Counted from the first letter of the stretch, positions 44,877 to 57,479 are shown. The stretch: DNA of 64,000 bases from Lepiota brunneoincarnata (GCA_023014365.1 JAEBUN010000011.1:620001-684000); one strand, 5' to 3'. The notes: generated by a model from the letters alone, not told the origin. Numbers and translations: made by a program.

Positions 44877-45201
44877 TATAAATAACACTAGGATACCATC
44901 AGCCAGGATGTGCATCATGGTCAGGACTGCGGACGACCAGTAGAACAGCCAAGTAACCTATAACGAGTATATAGCACCTCATAGGTATATAAGGCCTGTA
45001 CAAGTAGAGATTAAAGCCCTAAGCTTTAATCTTGTTAACAGCGGTCGTTTACCTCTCTGCCTTAACTTGGCGTCTTCCCTCGTTATCTCATTGAGCGCGA
45101 TCCACTAAGCTCTATAAGGCCAACCGTCTCGGACACCTTGTAGAGTGATTGAAGGCCGTCTCCAGTTATCCTCGGATACAGAAGGAGCACGGATCATAAC
45201 A
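44504..45201 (+). repeat. 3' LTR of C
   Basis: 698 bp, no difference from the 5' LTR seen in the stretches compared. Followed by CTGAT. Confidence 0.95.
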
Positions 45202-47809
45202 CTGATATGCTTGCATTAATTGCAAATTCGACCATGGGTAGTTTATCAACCCAATTCTTTTGGTCATGGCTAATGACTGCTTGGAAGATTTGGCTGACGT
45301 TTCAGTTAGTGTGTTCAGTCTGACCATCTGTTTGAGGATGGCATGATGTGGACATTAATAGTTTTGTCCCTAAGATTCGATGTGTTTCGCACCACCATTT
45401 AGACATAAATTTTGTATCTTGGTCACTCACAATTGAGCTGGGTAGTCCATGCAGTTGTACGATTTCTCAGATATATATCCAAGATAGTTCATTTGCTGTT
45501 GAGGTTGTATTGACTGGTATGAGGTAAGTCATATTCGTCATCCTACAGATAATTACCCATAAATAATTGAATCCATGGGCTTCAGGAAACAGTCCAATGA
45601 AGTCCATTCCAATTGAGTCCCACAGTTTCATGGGTATTGGTAGTGAGTGTAGTTTTCCCATAGGTTTTTTGTTATTCGGTTTCGATACCTGACATTTTTC
45701 ACAAGTTCAACAGAATTCACAAATGTCTTTGGCCATACGTGGCCACCAGTACCATCTTCTTACTTGGTCACTGGTCTTGTGTTCACTAAAGTGTCCTACC
45801 GTTTTGTGGGCACTTGTAAGTATGTCTGTTATTAATTTTCAGTTATCAGGGATGCATAATGCCAAGTCTCCACATGTATTTGGTTTGTATACAAGGTTAT
45901 TTCCGATTGTGAATGAATTTCAGTGGCTTTCGGGCTCATGGAGTATATTATCTAGGAATTTGTCATTCTGGTATGCAGCTTTAATGGTGGTCAGGAAGGT
46001 ATCTTCCATTTTATGGTGTGGAGGGGCTTGACCATTTCGGTCAAGTAGTGCATCTGCGAGTGTCTGTTCCTTGCTAGTAGTTATCTTTGTCATATGTTTT
46101 TGGTGTTTTGGATTGTTATTTGTGGGGTGTCTGATCTGTTGGTCTGCCTCTTTTAATAGTTCGGCTTCCTTTTCTCTTTCTTCACGTTTTTCTCAGAGTC
46201 TATTGCTCCTGCGTATTTCTTGTCCTTGTATAGCTTGCAGTTCAATCACTCACTGTTAGATTTTGGATAGTCGGTTACTGGGGAGGTCTTCACCATTTGG
46301 GTCAAGCCTGGTGTCGGCCTTGACATATTCGGATGGGTTAGTTGTGTCACTGGGTGAGTCATTCTCATAATATCGACTCAGGCAGTCTGCTATCTTATTA
46401 TATTCCCCTTTTATGTAGGTTATGTCAAAATCAAACCGAGATAAGAATTTGGTCCATCTGTGCTGTTGACATGATAGCCGTGCTTGGGTATTGAAGAATT
46501 CCAATGCTTTGTGGTCTGTAATTATGTGTATTGGGTATCCCACAAGCTTATCTTCCCATTTCATCAGTGCTTCTAGTATTGCAAGGGTCTCCATTTCGTG
46601 GACAGCGTAGTTCTGTTGTGCTGGCATGAATTTTTGGGACATTAGTCCTGCTGGTCTGCATTTGTCCCATGTAGGTCCTTGGCCATACATAGCTCCAATG
46701 CCTGATTTTGAGGCGTCACAGATCACCCATATGGGTTCACCTGATCGTGGATCTATAGGTTTTAGTACTGGGGTTTTGCAGCAAATGTGCTTGATCATGT
46801 CAAAGCATTGTTAATGGAGTGGTCGCCAGTGGAATGGTGTTCTGTTTTGTGTTATGGCCATTAGGGGGCTAGTGTACGCGTTTATGTTGGGTAAGAAGTT
46901 CACTAAGTAATTTATGAGTCCTACAAATTTCTGAACATCATTATAGTTGTGTGGTACCCGCCAATCTCAGATGCGTGCTAGTTTGTCTGTGTTGGGGTGT
47001 ATGCCTTGGCTGTCAATTTTGTGACCCAGGCAGTCAATTTCGTCAGCATATAATTGACATTTTGAGGCTTTCAGGTATAGGTGTTCTCTCCGAAGTCAGT
47101 TAAACACTATTCTTAGGTGTCTCTCATGGTCCTCAATGGAGTCGGAGTAGACAAATATGTCATCAAGGTATACATGCACGCATAAGCCTATAACATCATG
47201 GAAGATGTGGGTCATCAATCTTTGAAAGGTTGCTGGTGCGTTGCAGTCCCCTTGTTGCATTATGTTGCTGACATAGGTGCCTGAGATTGTTGCGAAGGCT
47301 GTTTTGTCAATATCATATGTGACTATTTGTACTTGTTTGTATGCATCTGACAAGTCAATTTTTGACCTGTATTTTGCTCATGTGATGTCTTCTCGGTTAG
47401 TTTCTTGGTCTGGTAATGGCATTACATCTTTTATGGTGTTATCATTTCATTGACAAGCATCAATTATGGTACGAAGTTTACCATCTTTCTTTGGGATGCA
47501 TAGTAATGGGGCAGCTTGGCTTACAGGCTTGGGTACCCACCAGTTGGCGTTAATATACCTGTTCATCTTTTCATGAAATTGGTCTTGCATTGAGTGTGGG
47601 CACTGCGGTAGGTGATAGTGATATTGTTTTTCTTCATCTATAAGGTTTATTTCATGATTGACCACTCTCAGTGGTGGTAGTTCATCCAGTACGCCTTTCA
47701 TGATGTCATGGTATTCATCATACCATTGTTTTCTCAAATTTGGAATATCCTCAGGTGTATTGTGTGTTTCACAGCATTTTCCTTTATCTGGTGGAGGTTT
47801 TTCTCTCAC
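45202..47809 (-). pseudogene. B2 integrase (N-terminal part), RNase H and RT
   Basis: RT N-terminus in 47447-47809 (PLLCIPKKDGKLRTIID), palm in 47096-47353 (SDAYKQVQI, GDCNAPATFQRLM, YLDDIFVYSD), RNase H in 46256-46798 (CDASKSGIGAM, AVHEMETLAI, ITDHKALEFF, ADCLSRY), integrase in 45467-45955 (GMDFIGLFPEA). Stops and frame changes lie between the pieces. The integrase continues at 36416-36965 beyond C. Confidence 0.87.
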
Positions 47810-48451
47810 TAGGTCCTGTTTTTCCTTGAATGATTCTTGGATGTCTGTGAATGGGTCCTTTTGGTTGATTGGTAATCGTTTGGGGTGTAGTCAAAACATT
47901 TCTGAAGTTCGAGTGTTTTGAAATGTTTGGGGTTGAGATACCTCATGTTGCCACGTCATTCAGTATGTGTTATGTGGTTCTGCTTCTTGTGATGGCCATA
48001 AGTCTGATACCATCATGTTCCATTCTTTAGGCATGCAAGGATTGAAGTATAGTTCATACTTCTTTTGGTGTATTGGGTTGTCAATAAGTTTTCTTGTGTC
48101 ATTTTTTGCGCCCGTTTTTGATGTATCTTCCTCTATTTCGGTTACCAGGTCCTCCAGTTGTATTTTGGAGCTAGTTGGTTCACAGTAGTGGGAATTATTG
48201 ATCCCTCTATTTGTACGTATTCGTTTTTCAGGTGTACCCCTATCCTTATTGATAAGATTTTGGTATTCATCTGTAGTCATCAATATGTGTAGGCTTGTAT
48301 CTGGTAATTTCGGTGTTTGGTGAGTGTTATTCTCATCCTCAATTTCTTCAATTGTGACATGGTTTTTCTTTCCTTTCGTTGTTTGTTTGTTTGTAAGGGT
48401 ATCCAGGGTTGTCATATTCTGCCCCTCCCCCTTCATTCGATTGTCCATGAG

Positions 48452-49159
48452 TCAATGTCGAATTTTTTCAGTGGTTCTATGTCTGTGTAGACATGAATCA
48501 GTTTCATCAGCCATCGATAGTGCTGGTATATGTTCACCATTTATTATGATGGTATTGCTTTCAAGGTCCAGTTTGACCTTGTTTGCTCTCATGAATGGCG
48601 TTCCGATTATCATATTGTATCGGTCAAAGTTGGCTATGTCCACATATGTATTTGTTTTGGTTTTTCCGAGAGTTATTGGTACGTTTGCACCATATTTGAT
48701 CATGGATCTACTACCCACTGTTCCTAGTTGTAGGATATGTGGGTCAATCAGTTCATGTACGCGGATTTGCGCTACCTCAGCAAATGATGGGGTTATTCCT
48801 GTCATTGTGCTTCCAGAGTCCCATAGTGCCCATGCCTCAATATCTCCAATTTTTACCAAGGACACTAGGCATCTTTTCTCATTGTTTGTGGGTTGAGGGC
48901 ATGTGATTTGGTCTTTTTCTTTGGTGAGTTTTACCCTCATTTTTGCAATGTGGTCATCATTGTGACATTCTCCTGTCACAGATGGGGTTACTGTTATTGC
49001 TGCATTAAAGTCAATATCAGATGCATCATCATCCTCTATCCATTCATAGTCTGTAATTTCAACTTCAGTGGCATTCTCATCACTATTGTTCTCATCATCA
49101 TCAAGTAGTGAGTGGTTATGAGAATTCTCAGGTTCAATATCATCATTTGACTTATTCAT
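48452..49159 (-). pseudogene. B2 aspartic protease region
   Basis: Acidic N-terminal part, then a retropepsin-like fold with the active site ALWDSGSTMTGI and a later hydrophobic NMIIGTPFMRAN. It lies between gag and RT on the same strand. Confidence 0.8.
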
Positions 49160-51829
49160 GTCTTTCTCAGATTCTTCACCATTATCACTATGTGCTGCAC
49201 GTAAATGTAGGTGTTTCCTTGGTTTGGTACATTGGTTTGCAAAGTGGTTACCTCCACATCTGAAGCATTTTATTTGAGGGGCTTTCCCTTTGTTTTTGGT
49301 AGTTGTGGGTTTGTTTCTATGGTCTTGTGTATCTTGTTTCCTTGGTTTTAGTAGTTCTTCAGGTTTACAATTGGTGTAATTTATGTTAAGTATTCTGTGA
49401 TTGCGTAATGTTGTTCCATGGTCTTGGGATTGTTACCCAAGTTGTTGATTGCCATTTATATGAGTCATAGGTGGGTTTTGGGGTATGGTGATGAAACATG
49501 TTCTGAAGGTCCTATCCCTTCACATAGAATGAATGTTGTTTGGTAGATGCTTCATAAGCTACTGCAAAGTCTTGAAATTCCTCTGGGCTGTTGATTTCTG
49601 GCTGTAGGCGTGATGTTGTAAATAGGAACTGTAGCATATCTGCAGGTAGTTCCTGCAAGAATTTCTGGAGCAGGCTGTAGCTGTCTGGTTGTATCATCAT
49701 GCATGATGCATGGTCCATCAAGTTTTCCCAGAAAATTTGTACACCCAGTTTTGGGTCATATTTTGTATTTTTGAAGTTTTCGCAAGCTTTGAAAGTTGAG
49801 GTTGGTTGCACAAATTGGTTATATAACACCATTATATGTAGCATCATCAAATGTCCATGCTTGTTGTGTGCTCATTGTTCCTGTAACATGCTGCATTACA
49901 TGTTCTTTTGCTTGTCCTCTGAGGTATCAAGGTAGGCTAAAGAGTCTTTTCTGGTCTTTATCAAATTTGGGTCCTCCTAGGCCTTGGAGGAAATACTCAA
50001 GGCAAAGTGATGTTACAAATCGTTCAAGATCTCAAAATCTTGGACTTCCTTTATATGTTTCAGCTCCATCATCTGATGGTCCTTTAGGTTTGCTCTTATC
50101 ACGAGGGTCTGGGGGATGGGATAAGTAGCAATCAATTATATCTCTTAATTGTTGATGCATGCACTCCTTATGAGCAGTGATAGCATCAGTCACACCCTGA
50201 TGTCCCATTGGTCCTGGGATTGGTTGGGGCAATGATAGTGTGGGTAGAGGTGCAGTTATGAGTTGTATACCCTGACTAAAGTTGTTATTATTGATCAGGG
50301 TGTGTATATTAGCCATGTTATTAAGTTGTTGTGGGTGTATATAGGTGTTGCGTGATGGTACACAGCTATTAGGATATCTCATAGTTGTGGTAGTATTTAC
50401 TTGTATGGGAGGGATGCGATCATTTGAGAAGGGCGGTCAGGAGATTAGGGTTTGTAGTGGTAATTGGGGCCAAAGTTGGGCATTGTTGTCAGTGAGGTCG
50501 GTGTGGCTATCGTAGGTGTGTTATGAATGGTGTTTGAGGTTGGGCAAGGTGCCCCTTGTGTAGGCCATGGTTGCTCGTATTGTGGTTGGTCACATCACAT
50601 TGAGCAGTTGGATTGTCCATATATTAGTTGTTGGGTTTGTGTGGGTTGTTGTCCTTGGTGCCTGCAGTGGGGTATCCCTTGTTGATCTGTTTTCTACTGC
50701 TGTGGATGTGTTGGGTCGAGAGTTGGTCGCATTGTCCTCGAAAATGGACTGTTGGGCCTGTTCTTCCTGCATCTTGTGAGGGGTCTGGTCTACGTTCAAT
50801 TTGTTGTATGTGTGACAGTCCGGCATTAATTGGTGATCGAGTTGCTACATTGTACCGAGTAGGCGTTTGTAGTGGTGAAGGGCCTACTGATGCCATTCCT
50901 CAGGGCATATTTCCATGTTTGATGGATTGTTCCTGGGCTGCCACCCAGCATTGGTATATTTCACTAGATTCATCAGGATTCCTTGGGTTGAATAAGCTTT
51001 CATTAGCTTGATCAATAGTATGAAGGGATGCAGCAGTCAGAGGGGGCTCTTTCTCCAGTCCTGATTGGTATGTTGACTGGGTCCCTGTGTTGGGTGTGCT
51101 TGGTGTGGAATCGTTTGAATACAGCTGCTAATTGGCATAGATGAGTTTGAGTGTTGTCTCTCAGCTCGGATGTGTATGCATACCATGGCAATTTCACCAA
51201 TGGTGTTCATTAGCGTTTTTGGGTAATTTTCATTCTCCTCAAAGTACTCACCTATTCCAGCTTTTTGGAATAAGTGTTGTGTCTCCCTTCAGTGCTTCTT
51301 CTATGATAGCTTCACATCATTTCATGCTATCAATTTCGTAGATGTCCCAAATGTCATTTAATCAGAGGTCAACAATCTCCGGAGATTCAGTAAGGGTGCA
51401 GTTCTGGTTTTGCATGGTAGCGGTAGCTATTTGGTGTGGGTTCTGGTGTTACATCACATTCAGTATTCGTCGTAGTTTCATTGGGTTCTGGGGTGAGGTC
51501 CTGTTGTGTTTCCTCAATCTCTTCCTGGGTTTCCTGGGTATTATCGGGCCATTGTGCCACTCATAACAGTATATGGGTTGTGTTCCCAGTAGTTATAGTC
51601 CCTTCCTGGTATGGTATTGTTGAGGGTTACTCGTGTGGGGTATGTTGGGGGTTGCCCTATGAGATTCATATTGTAGTCCTATTGGGTTCATTTTTTACGA
51701 GTTGTTGGTTGGTAGTTTGTGTAGTGCAGAAGTGTGAGGCGAAACACTGAGAGTTGGAGGGTGAGAGATGAGAGGTAAAGCTGAGAGGTGGGAGGCGTTG
51801 GTGTACAGTATCCGTAGATTCGAAAAAAT
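49160..51829 (-). pseudogene. B2 gag and leader, decayed
   Basis: A zinc knuckle CFRCGGNHFANQC (CX2CX3HX4C, one residue shorter than usual) is encoded near 49270-49230. Gag-like helices are in 49512-49850 (SYSLLQKFLQELPADML, INSPEEFQDFAVAYEAS) and 50032-50382. From about 50400 to 51829 only short frames remain. No tRNA-type primer site follows the 5' LTR. Confidence 0.65.
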
Positions 51830-51994
51830 TGAAACGCATTGACGTTCCAGGTAGAAATACACTTAGAATTACGGTCAGAATTCGATCTGAACGGTCTCTG
51901 CGATGAGAGTTGATGATTAAAAGTGTAACTACTGTGACCGTTACTACCGGTCACACTATGTAGGATAGACGAGAACATGTAGCTACCGGTTACA
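51830..51994 (-). repeat. 5' LTR of B2 (or hybrid B2/B1 LTR)
   Basis: 165 bp, followed by AAATA, the duplication that flanks B1 on the left, so its outer side derives from B1. Confidence 0.88.
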
Positions 51995-52115
51995 AAATAC
52001 GACCCTATATGGCTCTCTCAACAGCGCCTTTGTAGGGAGCAAAACCTCATACGAGGTTCTAGCCAATGCCGGGCTGTAGAGCCCGTCACAATAGGGTCGA
52101 AGACAAATGCTCTTT

Positions 52116-54056
52116 TCAGCCTTCACCCAAGGTGTAAGCGTCAAGTACTTTGTAAGTCGCCCTCCCATCATGTGATTTGGAGGCATCAAGTGTCTCTATA
52201 AACTTCATCACTGGCTTTATTAGATAAGTCTGTAACGTCCAGGGGTTGTTACGGTGAAATATTTGGTCAGCGGAACCTCTTTGGGATCTAGTCGGAGGCA
52301 CTGCATGAGCCGAAACCGCAGCCGGATTACCGTAAGGCTGGTAACACTCACCTGTTCAACGAATGCTGATATAGAGTCCGCGTCGATGAATACTCTGGGC
52401 ATATTACGGCCAAGGCATCTTTGCAGTGCATTCCGGTAATCTGTGACTTCTAGTTCTTCGAGGAAAGAGTCTGGGAAGCTCGCCAATCCAGCGGCGACAC
52501 AGGCAGGTAGTAGATCGACGATTGCATATCGACACAAAGAGGACCTGAGCGCCCTCACCTCCACTTCACCTCCCTGTCGACTCCAGTGGGAGAGCTGTAT
52601 TGGTTTGCCTATTCAAAATTTTATTCTTTGAATGACTCTCCGAGTACAGGCGGAGCAGGAGCTATTCAGATCACGCACCTGGACTCGACTCCTTGATGAT
52701 TTGCAAGCACCTCTCCGCCCAGAGTTGGGAATGGCGGGTTGGGTTAAAACACGAACCCAGAGAGCTGTCAGGATTCTTCAAGTATTCCGGGAATGATGCG
52801 TGATAGTAATTGATTTCCGCATTTTCGCCCCCGGTTGAATAGGACCCACACTTGTTCAGAAAGATGACGGAGCGAAGCCTGGCAAGGGAGGTAGACACAA
52901 ACATCGGCTCATACCCGAGGAGGTTGCTGAGCTCGAGGAGAGACCTCTTGCTCTTTCCGTCGTTGCCCTCGGCCTCCGCCACCAACAATAGTGTTAGAAT
53001 ATACACCAGGGCTTCCTCTGAGAATCTGCTCATAATGAGAGCGTAGAATGCATGCAATTCAGGCCAGAGGCTTGGTCGATTGCGGCTGCAGGGAGAGGAG
53101 ATCCCGAAGCTGCTGTTCATGATTGTGTAAATTGGGATCGGCGAAGAACTTAAGGACAGTCGCCGCGTAAATGAAAAGACCAGCCGACTTCCGAACGAGC
53201 TGCGAAATCTCCTCATCCGATGGCCAATTAACAAATCCCACCCCGGCATCGCTCCGGACTTTTTGGAACCCAACTCGGAGGAACAGTTCGATATCATCAT
53301 CCGCATCGCTCAGCTTGACCTGCGTGTACACTCTCGTCGTTGGGTCCAAGTCTTCAAACGTCGACTCGATGTGAGGTTCTGGGCGGCTGACAATTATCCA
53401 GCAAAAGGGTAAGGCTGAGGCGCAATCTGTGATGAGGCGGATGATTCTGCACTGGGCGTCGTTGGATTGGCATTCATCAAGTCCGTCCACTACGATAACG
53501 CTGGGTTGTGGCCCCAAAACGACTCCAGGCTGATCTCGGAATTCCCTAAACGGAGTTTCGATCAGTTCGCGAAATTGTTCCTCCAATGCTTTGGACACGA
53601 GGGACGGGTCATGTCCGAGTTTGGCTCGCAGATACTCTCTGTAAGGAGGGAAGTGTGTGGTAAGTTGATAAGCGATAGTGATGAAGAGGCGATTGGGATC
53701 TGTTCTATGGTTGGGTTTGGAGAAGAAATATGTAGCAGCCAGTTGACTTTGACTGCGTAAGCTCGTGGCACACGACCGAGCAATGGCAGTCTTTCCAGGC
53801 TCCCGCAGGTCCGCTGAACCACATCACTGGGGGCCGGAGAATCGCTGGATTTACGACAACCCCATGTGGTGATTTTCTCAATGTATCTTTTGCGGGTGCC
53901 TGGCAGACAGGGCTGTGGGAGACCGTCGCTACCTGAGCCATCGTGGGTTGCCGCCATAAGTGAGGCATCTAATAAAGTCTCGAGGCCTAAACAACGAAAT
54001 TCTGTAAAGGTGAACTTAGATGGGCGGGGAAGCAAGGGCCTTACCACGCGAGTCAT
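52116..54056 (-). pseudogene. NACHT-type STAND NTPase, multiply frame-shifted
   Basis: The N-terminal signature HDGSGSDGLPQPCLPGTR..YIEKITTW is typical of basidiomycete NACHT proteins. Walker A GPAGAGKTAIARS is split: GPAGA and GKTAIARS are in different frames because of an extra T near 53794. Another extra base lies near 53820 before VMWFSG. Walker B VIVVDGLDECQ is near 53480, followed by FCWIIVSRPEPHIES. The winged-helix-like part FYALIMSRFSEEALVYILTLL..LSNLLGY follows after another extra T near 53062, then YYHASFPEYLKNP. The C-terminal part near 52116-52564 (DYRNALQRCLGRN, FIETLDASKSHDG) is not recognised. The expected WD40 or ankyrin repeats are absent; the transposon nest begins 120 bp further on. 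Inferred: a former recognition receptor. Confidence 0.8.
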
Positions 54057-56857
54057 AGTAATTGTGTGTTTGAGAGATATTTATATCAGTTCAGCGTAGC
54101 GTTGGGGAACTGTGCAGCGGTTGGCGCCTGAGAGAATCGACATGGGGACTCTGAGGGTTGGATAAAGAGCGAGGGATGGGGAAGGAGAGGCTGTAGATGC
54201 AACTAGGTTTTATTCGATTGGTGAATGTCAGTCGTGGGATTTGTTCGATCCTGAATTATTGCTGAGGCGAACTATGGGACCATATTTATGTATATGTGCA
54301 CATATGTACACAATTAAATCTCTGAACCGGAACAACAAGTTCCTATTAGCACAGTCCCCGCACTAACTAAGATTCGAGAGCCAAGCAATTAAAGTAACCA
54401 GGGGCAACGGGGTAAAAGGACGAAAAGCTAGACGAAAAAAGCACAAGCACATAAACAAACTACCAAATTTGGATCCAAGAAAGCACAGGGATGACGAATA
54501 CAAGCTTTCTCTACGTCAAACAACCTAGAGACACACTCTCCGAGTGAGGAAAGACCCTCCTCATGGGGTCGTCGAGGAATGACAACGAAACCCCAGAAAG
54601 GACTAAGCTCCCGAGCGACCTGAAATACAAGGATCTGTAACAAGGGGGGCGTAGACATGAGTTGTCTCACTGTCCCTGTGCTCCAGGCGGGGGGCACAGG
54701 TCTGGAATCCCGATCCTCTCTTCGGATGATCTTGACCCTCGACTGAGCATAGTTGCGGTGGTCGATGGAGAGTGAAAATAAATTGTAATTGGTATGTTCA
54801 CCGGACTGGGGTAAGGAATAAAAGATCACGTGTGAGTGACACTTTTAACAGCCCCGTCGGAGGCACGACTACAATTCTCGCTTGTTATGGTGCCAGAACA
54901 ATCAGCTACAGTGGTGATCTTGCCCCTGTTGATCGGCCATCAGTGGCGGACAGCGGTTGCTAGTCTGCAGATCGTTGCGTCTCCTCCCTCGGCGGAAGCC
55001 TTGTTCATTTACGGGAGCACGGGTGAAGGCTCGGGTTGGAGAGGCTTTAGGTTCATTACGCACAGATGGTTTTTCCTTTTCCAGTGCGACTGGTGTTGTC
55101 TGCATCTCCCAAACTTCAGATTCCATCGTCACAATTCTATCAGGGAAACCATACATACATCTATCTGGATATTGTGGCCTCGTCACCCTTCGAACAGTTT
55201 GTCTATCACAAAAGTATGACGAAAACTATTGTTATTTCCTGGTAATTATGAACCAGCTGCTTCCCCCTGTTCTCCAAACAACGGGGTCTCGAGAGTGACA
55301 AAGAGTGTTCGCTAGTTGAAAGTGAGGCATCGTTTGACTGCAGACTGTGGCAGCCCGTGAGCCCGTGAGCCGCAATACGGAACCCCGAACAGTACGTGAT
55401 TCTCAAAGGCGTTAGAGCTTGGCTAGGCCCTTTACTTTTGTTTGCCCCCATCCCACTCATGACAAGCGGAACCCCCTATGAGGAGCTGCCGGACACCCAA
55501 TGCACCAGAAAACCTCCTTGAGCCCATTCCGCACTGGCATTACGCCCGTATCCATGAAAAAAGCGCTTTTGATATTCCAATGCGGTGGGTAAGCTTGCAC
55601 AGGAAATTCCACTGCGAGAGCAGGAGGGAAAACTACAAGAACACGACCGTCCCAGCCCCGGAATACGATAATTGACTTCCCCGTCTTTGGGTTCAAGCCC
55701 AAGCAGTGGCGGCAGCGGTAACGATACCAAATAGATAGAATATTGAATTTAGCCCAACATAGCGTCGAGGACGAGGGAGAGCGATAGGGATGCAAGGCAC
55801 GGTGGCAATAAGGGTAGGTAATGTCCCTGTAAACAGCTGGGTCCCAGGCGAAGAACTCGAGGCGGTAGATAGCAGTGGGTGAAATGTGACCATCACTGAG
55901 ACTGAATACAGCTTGCTTCGGGAACCGGAACGCCTTTCTCCTTACATAAAGCAACGGGACACCACTGATGTCCCGTACCTCAAGTTCTGCAAGTCGAGAT
56001 CCGGCTGGCCACTATGAGAGTGGATGATGGGCGTTGCATGGCCTTCCGTGAGAGACTGGTTCGTTGTCCTTCCAAGTCATCCACTGGTCCAAGCGACCAG
56101 GATCCTCATCGGGAATGATGCGCGTCGATGGTGGCTCATGATTGTGCTTATCGATATCTTCATGCAAGTCGCGCGGTGCCGAACCGGCGTTCGAGTGACT
56201 GATATTTGAGTCCCCAGCAGCCATGGCGTGCACGCTGGAGAGAGAGGTGTGTGCCATTGGTGGTCGCTCCATGGTGGTACGTGCCTGGAAAAAAGCGTGC
56301 AACGCCGCCGTTGCACGCTTTTTTCCAACAGAATAACCTTGGGAGAGGATGGTATTAGCAGTCAAGATATAATGTATCTGCTGATGGGTATGGAACCTAT
56401 GATTGGCGGTTAGAGAACTCAATGACCACACTTGCATGTGGCTGGTTGTTCGGTGACCGACCAGACCGCTTCTTCGCCGGTATCAGGACTATTGGATACA
56501 AGTTTGCGAGTCTGACCTGGTGGCCGTTTTGGCCCTAAGACCTCATCTTCGAGCCGGGGCCACCCGACCACGTTTGTGAGGTAACAACCTGGTGTGCAGG
56601 AGTAGAACCACAACATGGGGTAGTAGAGAGGTAGCAAAAAGGTGGTGGGAGGCACTCGACACATTTGGATGATCACTGAGCCGCGTGCTAAGCGTTCAGT
56701 GCTTCCATCACACAGCAACACGGAATTCTCCGTGGCCACGAGCAGCCGGTGAATGGCTGCATGCAGGTCTTGTTCTCACTAGCTTTTCGTGAACCATCCC
56801 CCATCTTGAACTTGTTGCGCAGGCCCTAACCAAGGAATTCTCGAATCACTGCCTAGC
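54057..56857. other. Gene-poor region between two NACHT genes
   Basis: Only unsupported open frames. The longest (55457-55954, minus, 165 codons) has Tyr/Arg-rich composition and no family signal. A perfect 18-bp palindrome lies at 56287-56326. The left part must contain the promoter of the minus-strand NACHT gene. Confidence 0.4.
56287..56326. repeat. Perfect 18-bp inverted repeat with a 4-nt loop
   Basis: GGAAAAAAGCGTGCAACG, loop CCGC, then the exact reverse complement. Both arms are free of mismatches. In RNA it would form a very stable hairpin ending in a U-run. Confidence 0.92.
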
Positions 56858-57367
56858 ATGGCTACCGACATCACACAATTAGCTCCTAAGAAAGTCATTC
56901 AGATCTCCGGTAATTATCCATCAGTCTTCGAACCGAGTCGGCCGGTGGACTCAAATCACCACGTACCACCACACCCAGGCTTTCTTGCTCAGCTAAATCA
57001 ATCTCTCAAGCGTCCATTGTGCATCAAGTATAGCATCGATGACGGCGATCCCTCTCAGATATCTAAAAAGCTGGACAAAAATATCGTGGGCAAGGAACAG
57101 AAATTACTCATGGATTCCTTCTTGTGGGCTAGATCCGTCATATTTGCATGTTGCATGAGGCTTACAAGTGCGTGCAGGGACCTACAGGAGGGATCTACCT
57201 TGGCTCTTGAAATACACGAGAAACATCTCTTGCGTCCAGATATTCTCCTTCATAAGAAATGTGTCGCTTTTAACGATATATGGCAGCACCTGGAGTATGC
57301 AGGTACACGCTCATCCCAAGCGTCAGTTGATCTTCATTTTCCCTCGGACCCTGGCCTCACCGAGTGA
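56858..57367 (+). CDS. Hypothetical 169-residue open frame
   Basis: ATG at 56858 (MATDITQLAPKKVIQISG), a soluble-looking protein with LLMDSFLWARSVIFACC as the only hydrophobic stretch. It precedes the NACHT-WD40 gene by about 110 bp on the same strand and could be its first exon or a small separate gene. I recognise no family. Confidence 0.3.
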   Translation: MATDITQLAPKKVIQISGNYPSVFEPSRPVDSNHHVPPHPGFLAQLNQSLKRPLCIKYSIDDGDPSQISKKLDKNIVGKEQKLLMDSFLWARSVIFACCMRLTSACRDLQEGSTLALEIHEKHLLRPDILLHKKCVAFNDIWQHLEYAGTRSSQASVDLHFPSDPGLTE

Positions 57368-57479
57368 CAGAACACTTCATTGTGCACGCTGACCCAAGGA
57401 AGCGAATATGGCTTGATGCTGAGGTCCATCGCATTCCTAGTAGTTTACCTACCAGTGCTCACTGGCTCTAGATTCTATC

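Larger units (their letters stand above)
36966..45201 (+). mobile_element. Full-length chromovirus retrotransposon C
   Basis: 8236 bp with two 698-bp LTRs (TGTTATG...CATAACA) that look identical in every stretch compared, and a 5-bp duplication CTGAT (36961-36965, 45202-45206). Order: LTR, self-priming site, leader with repeats, gag, pol (protease, RT, RNase H, integrase, chromodomain), ORF3 reading into the 3' LTR. Gag and pol are intact, so it may be active. Related to the Tf1/sushi lineage by the self-priming design. Confidence 0.95.
34088..51994 (-). mobile_element. Gypsy retrotransposon B2, split by element C
   Basis: LTRs of 165 bp at both ends (34088-34252, 51830-51994). Internal order on the minus strand: leader, gag, protease, RT, RNase H, integrase, ORF-X. 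Element C interrupts the integrase. The left flank (TTCCT) and right flank (AAATA) do not match each other; AAATA matches the left flank of B1. Many stops in gag and pol, but ORF-X is open. Confidence 0.88.

Noticed and set aside
51800..51829. Primer-binding site of B2 next to its 5' LTR (sense TTCGAATCTACGG)
   Set aside because: It resembles a tRNA T-loop but does not start with TGG and has no complement in the B LTR, so no primer can be named.
55457..55954. 165-codon open frame on the minus strand
   Set aside because: Odd composition, no recognisable motif and no splice partner; probably chance.
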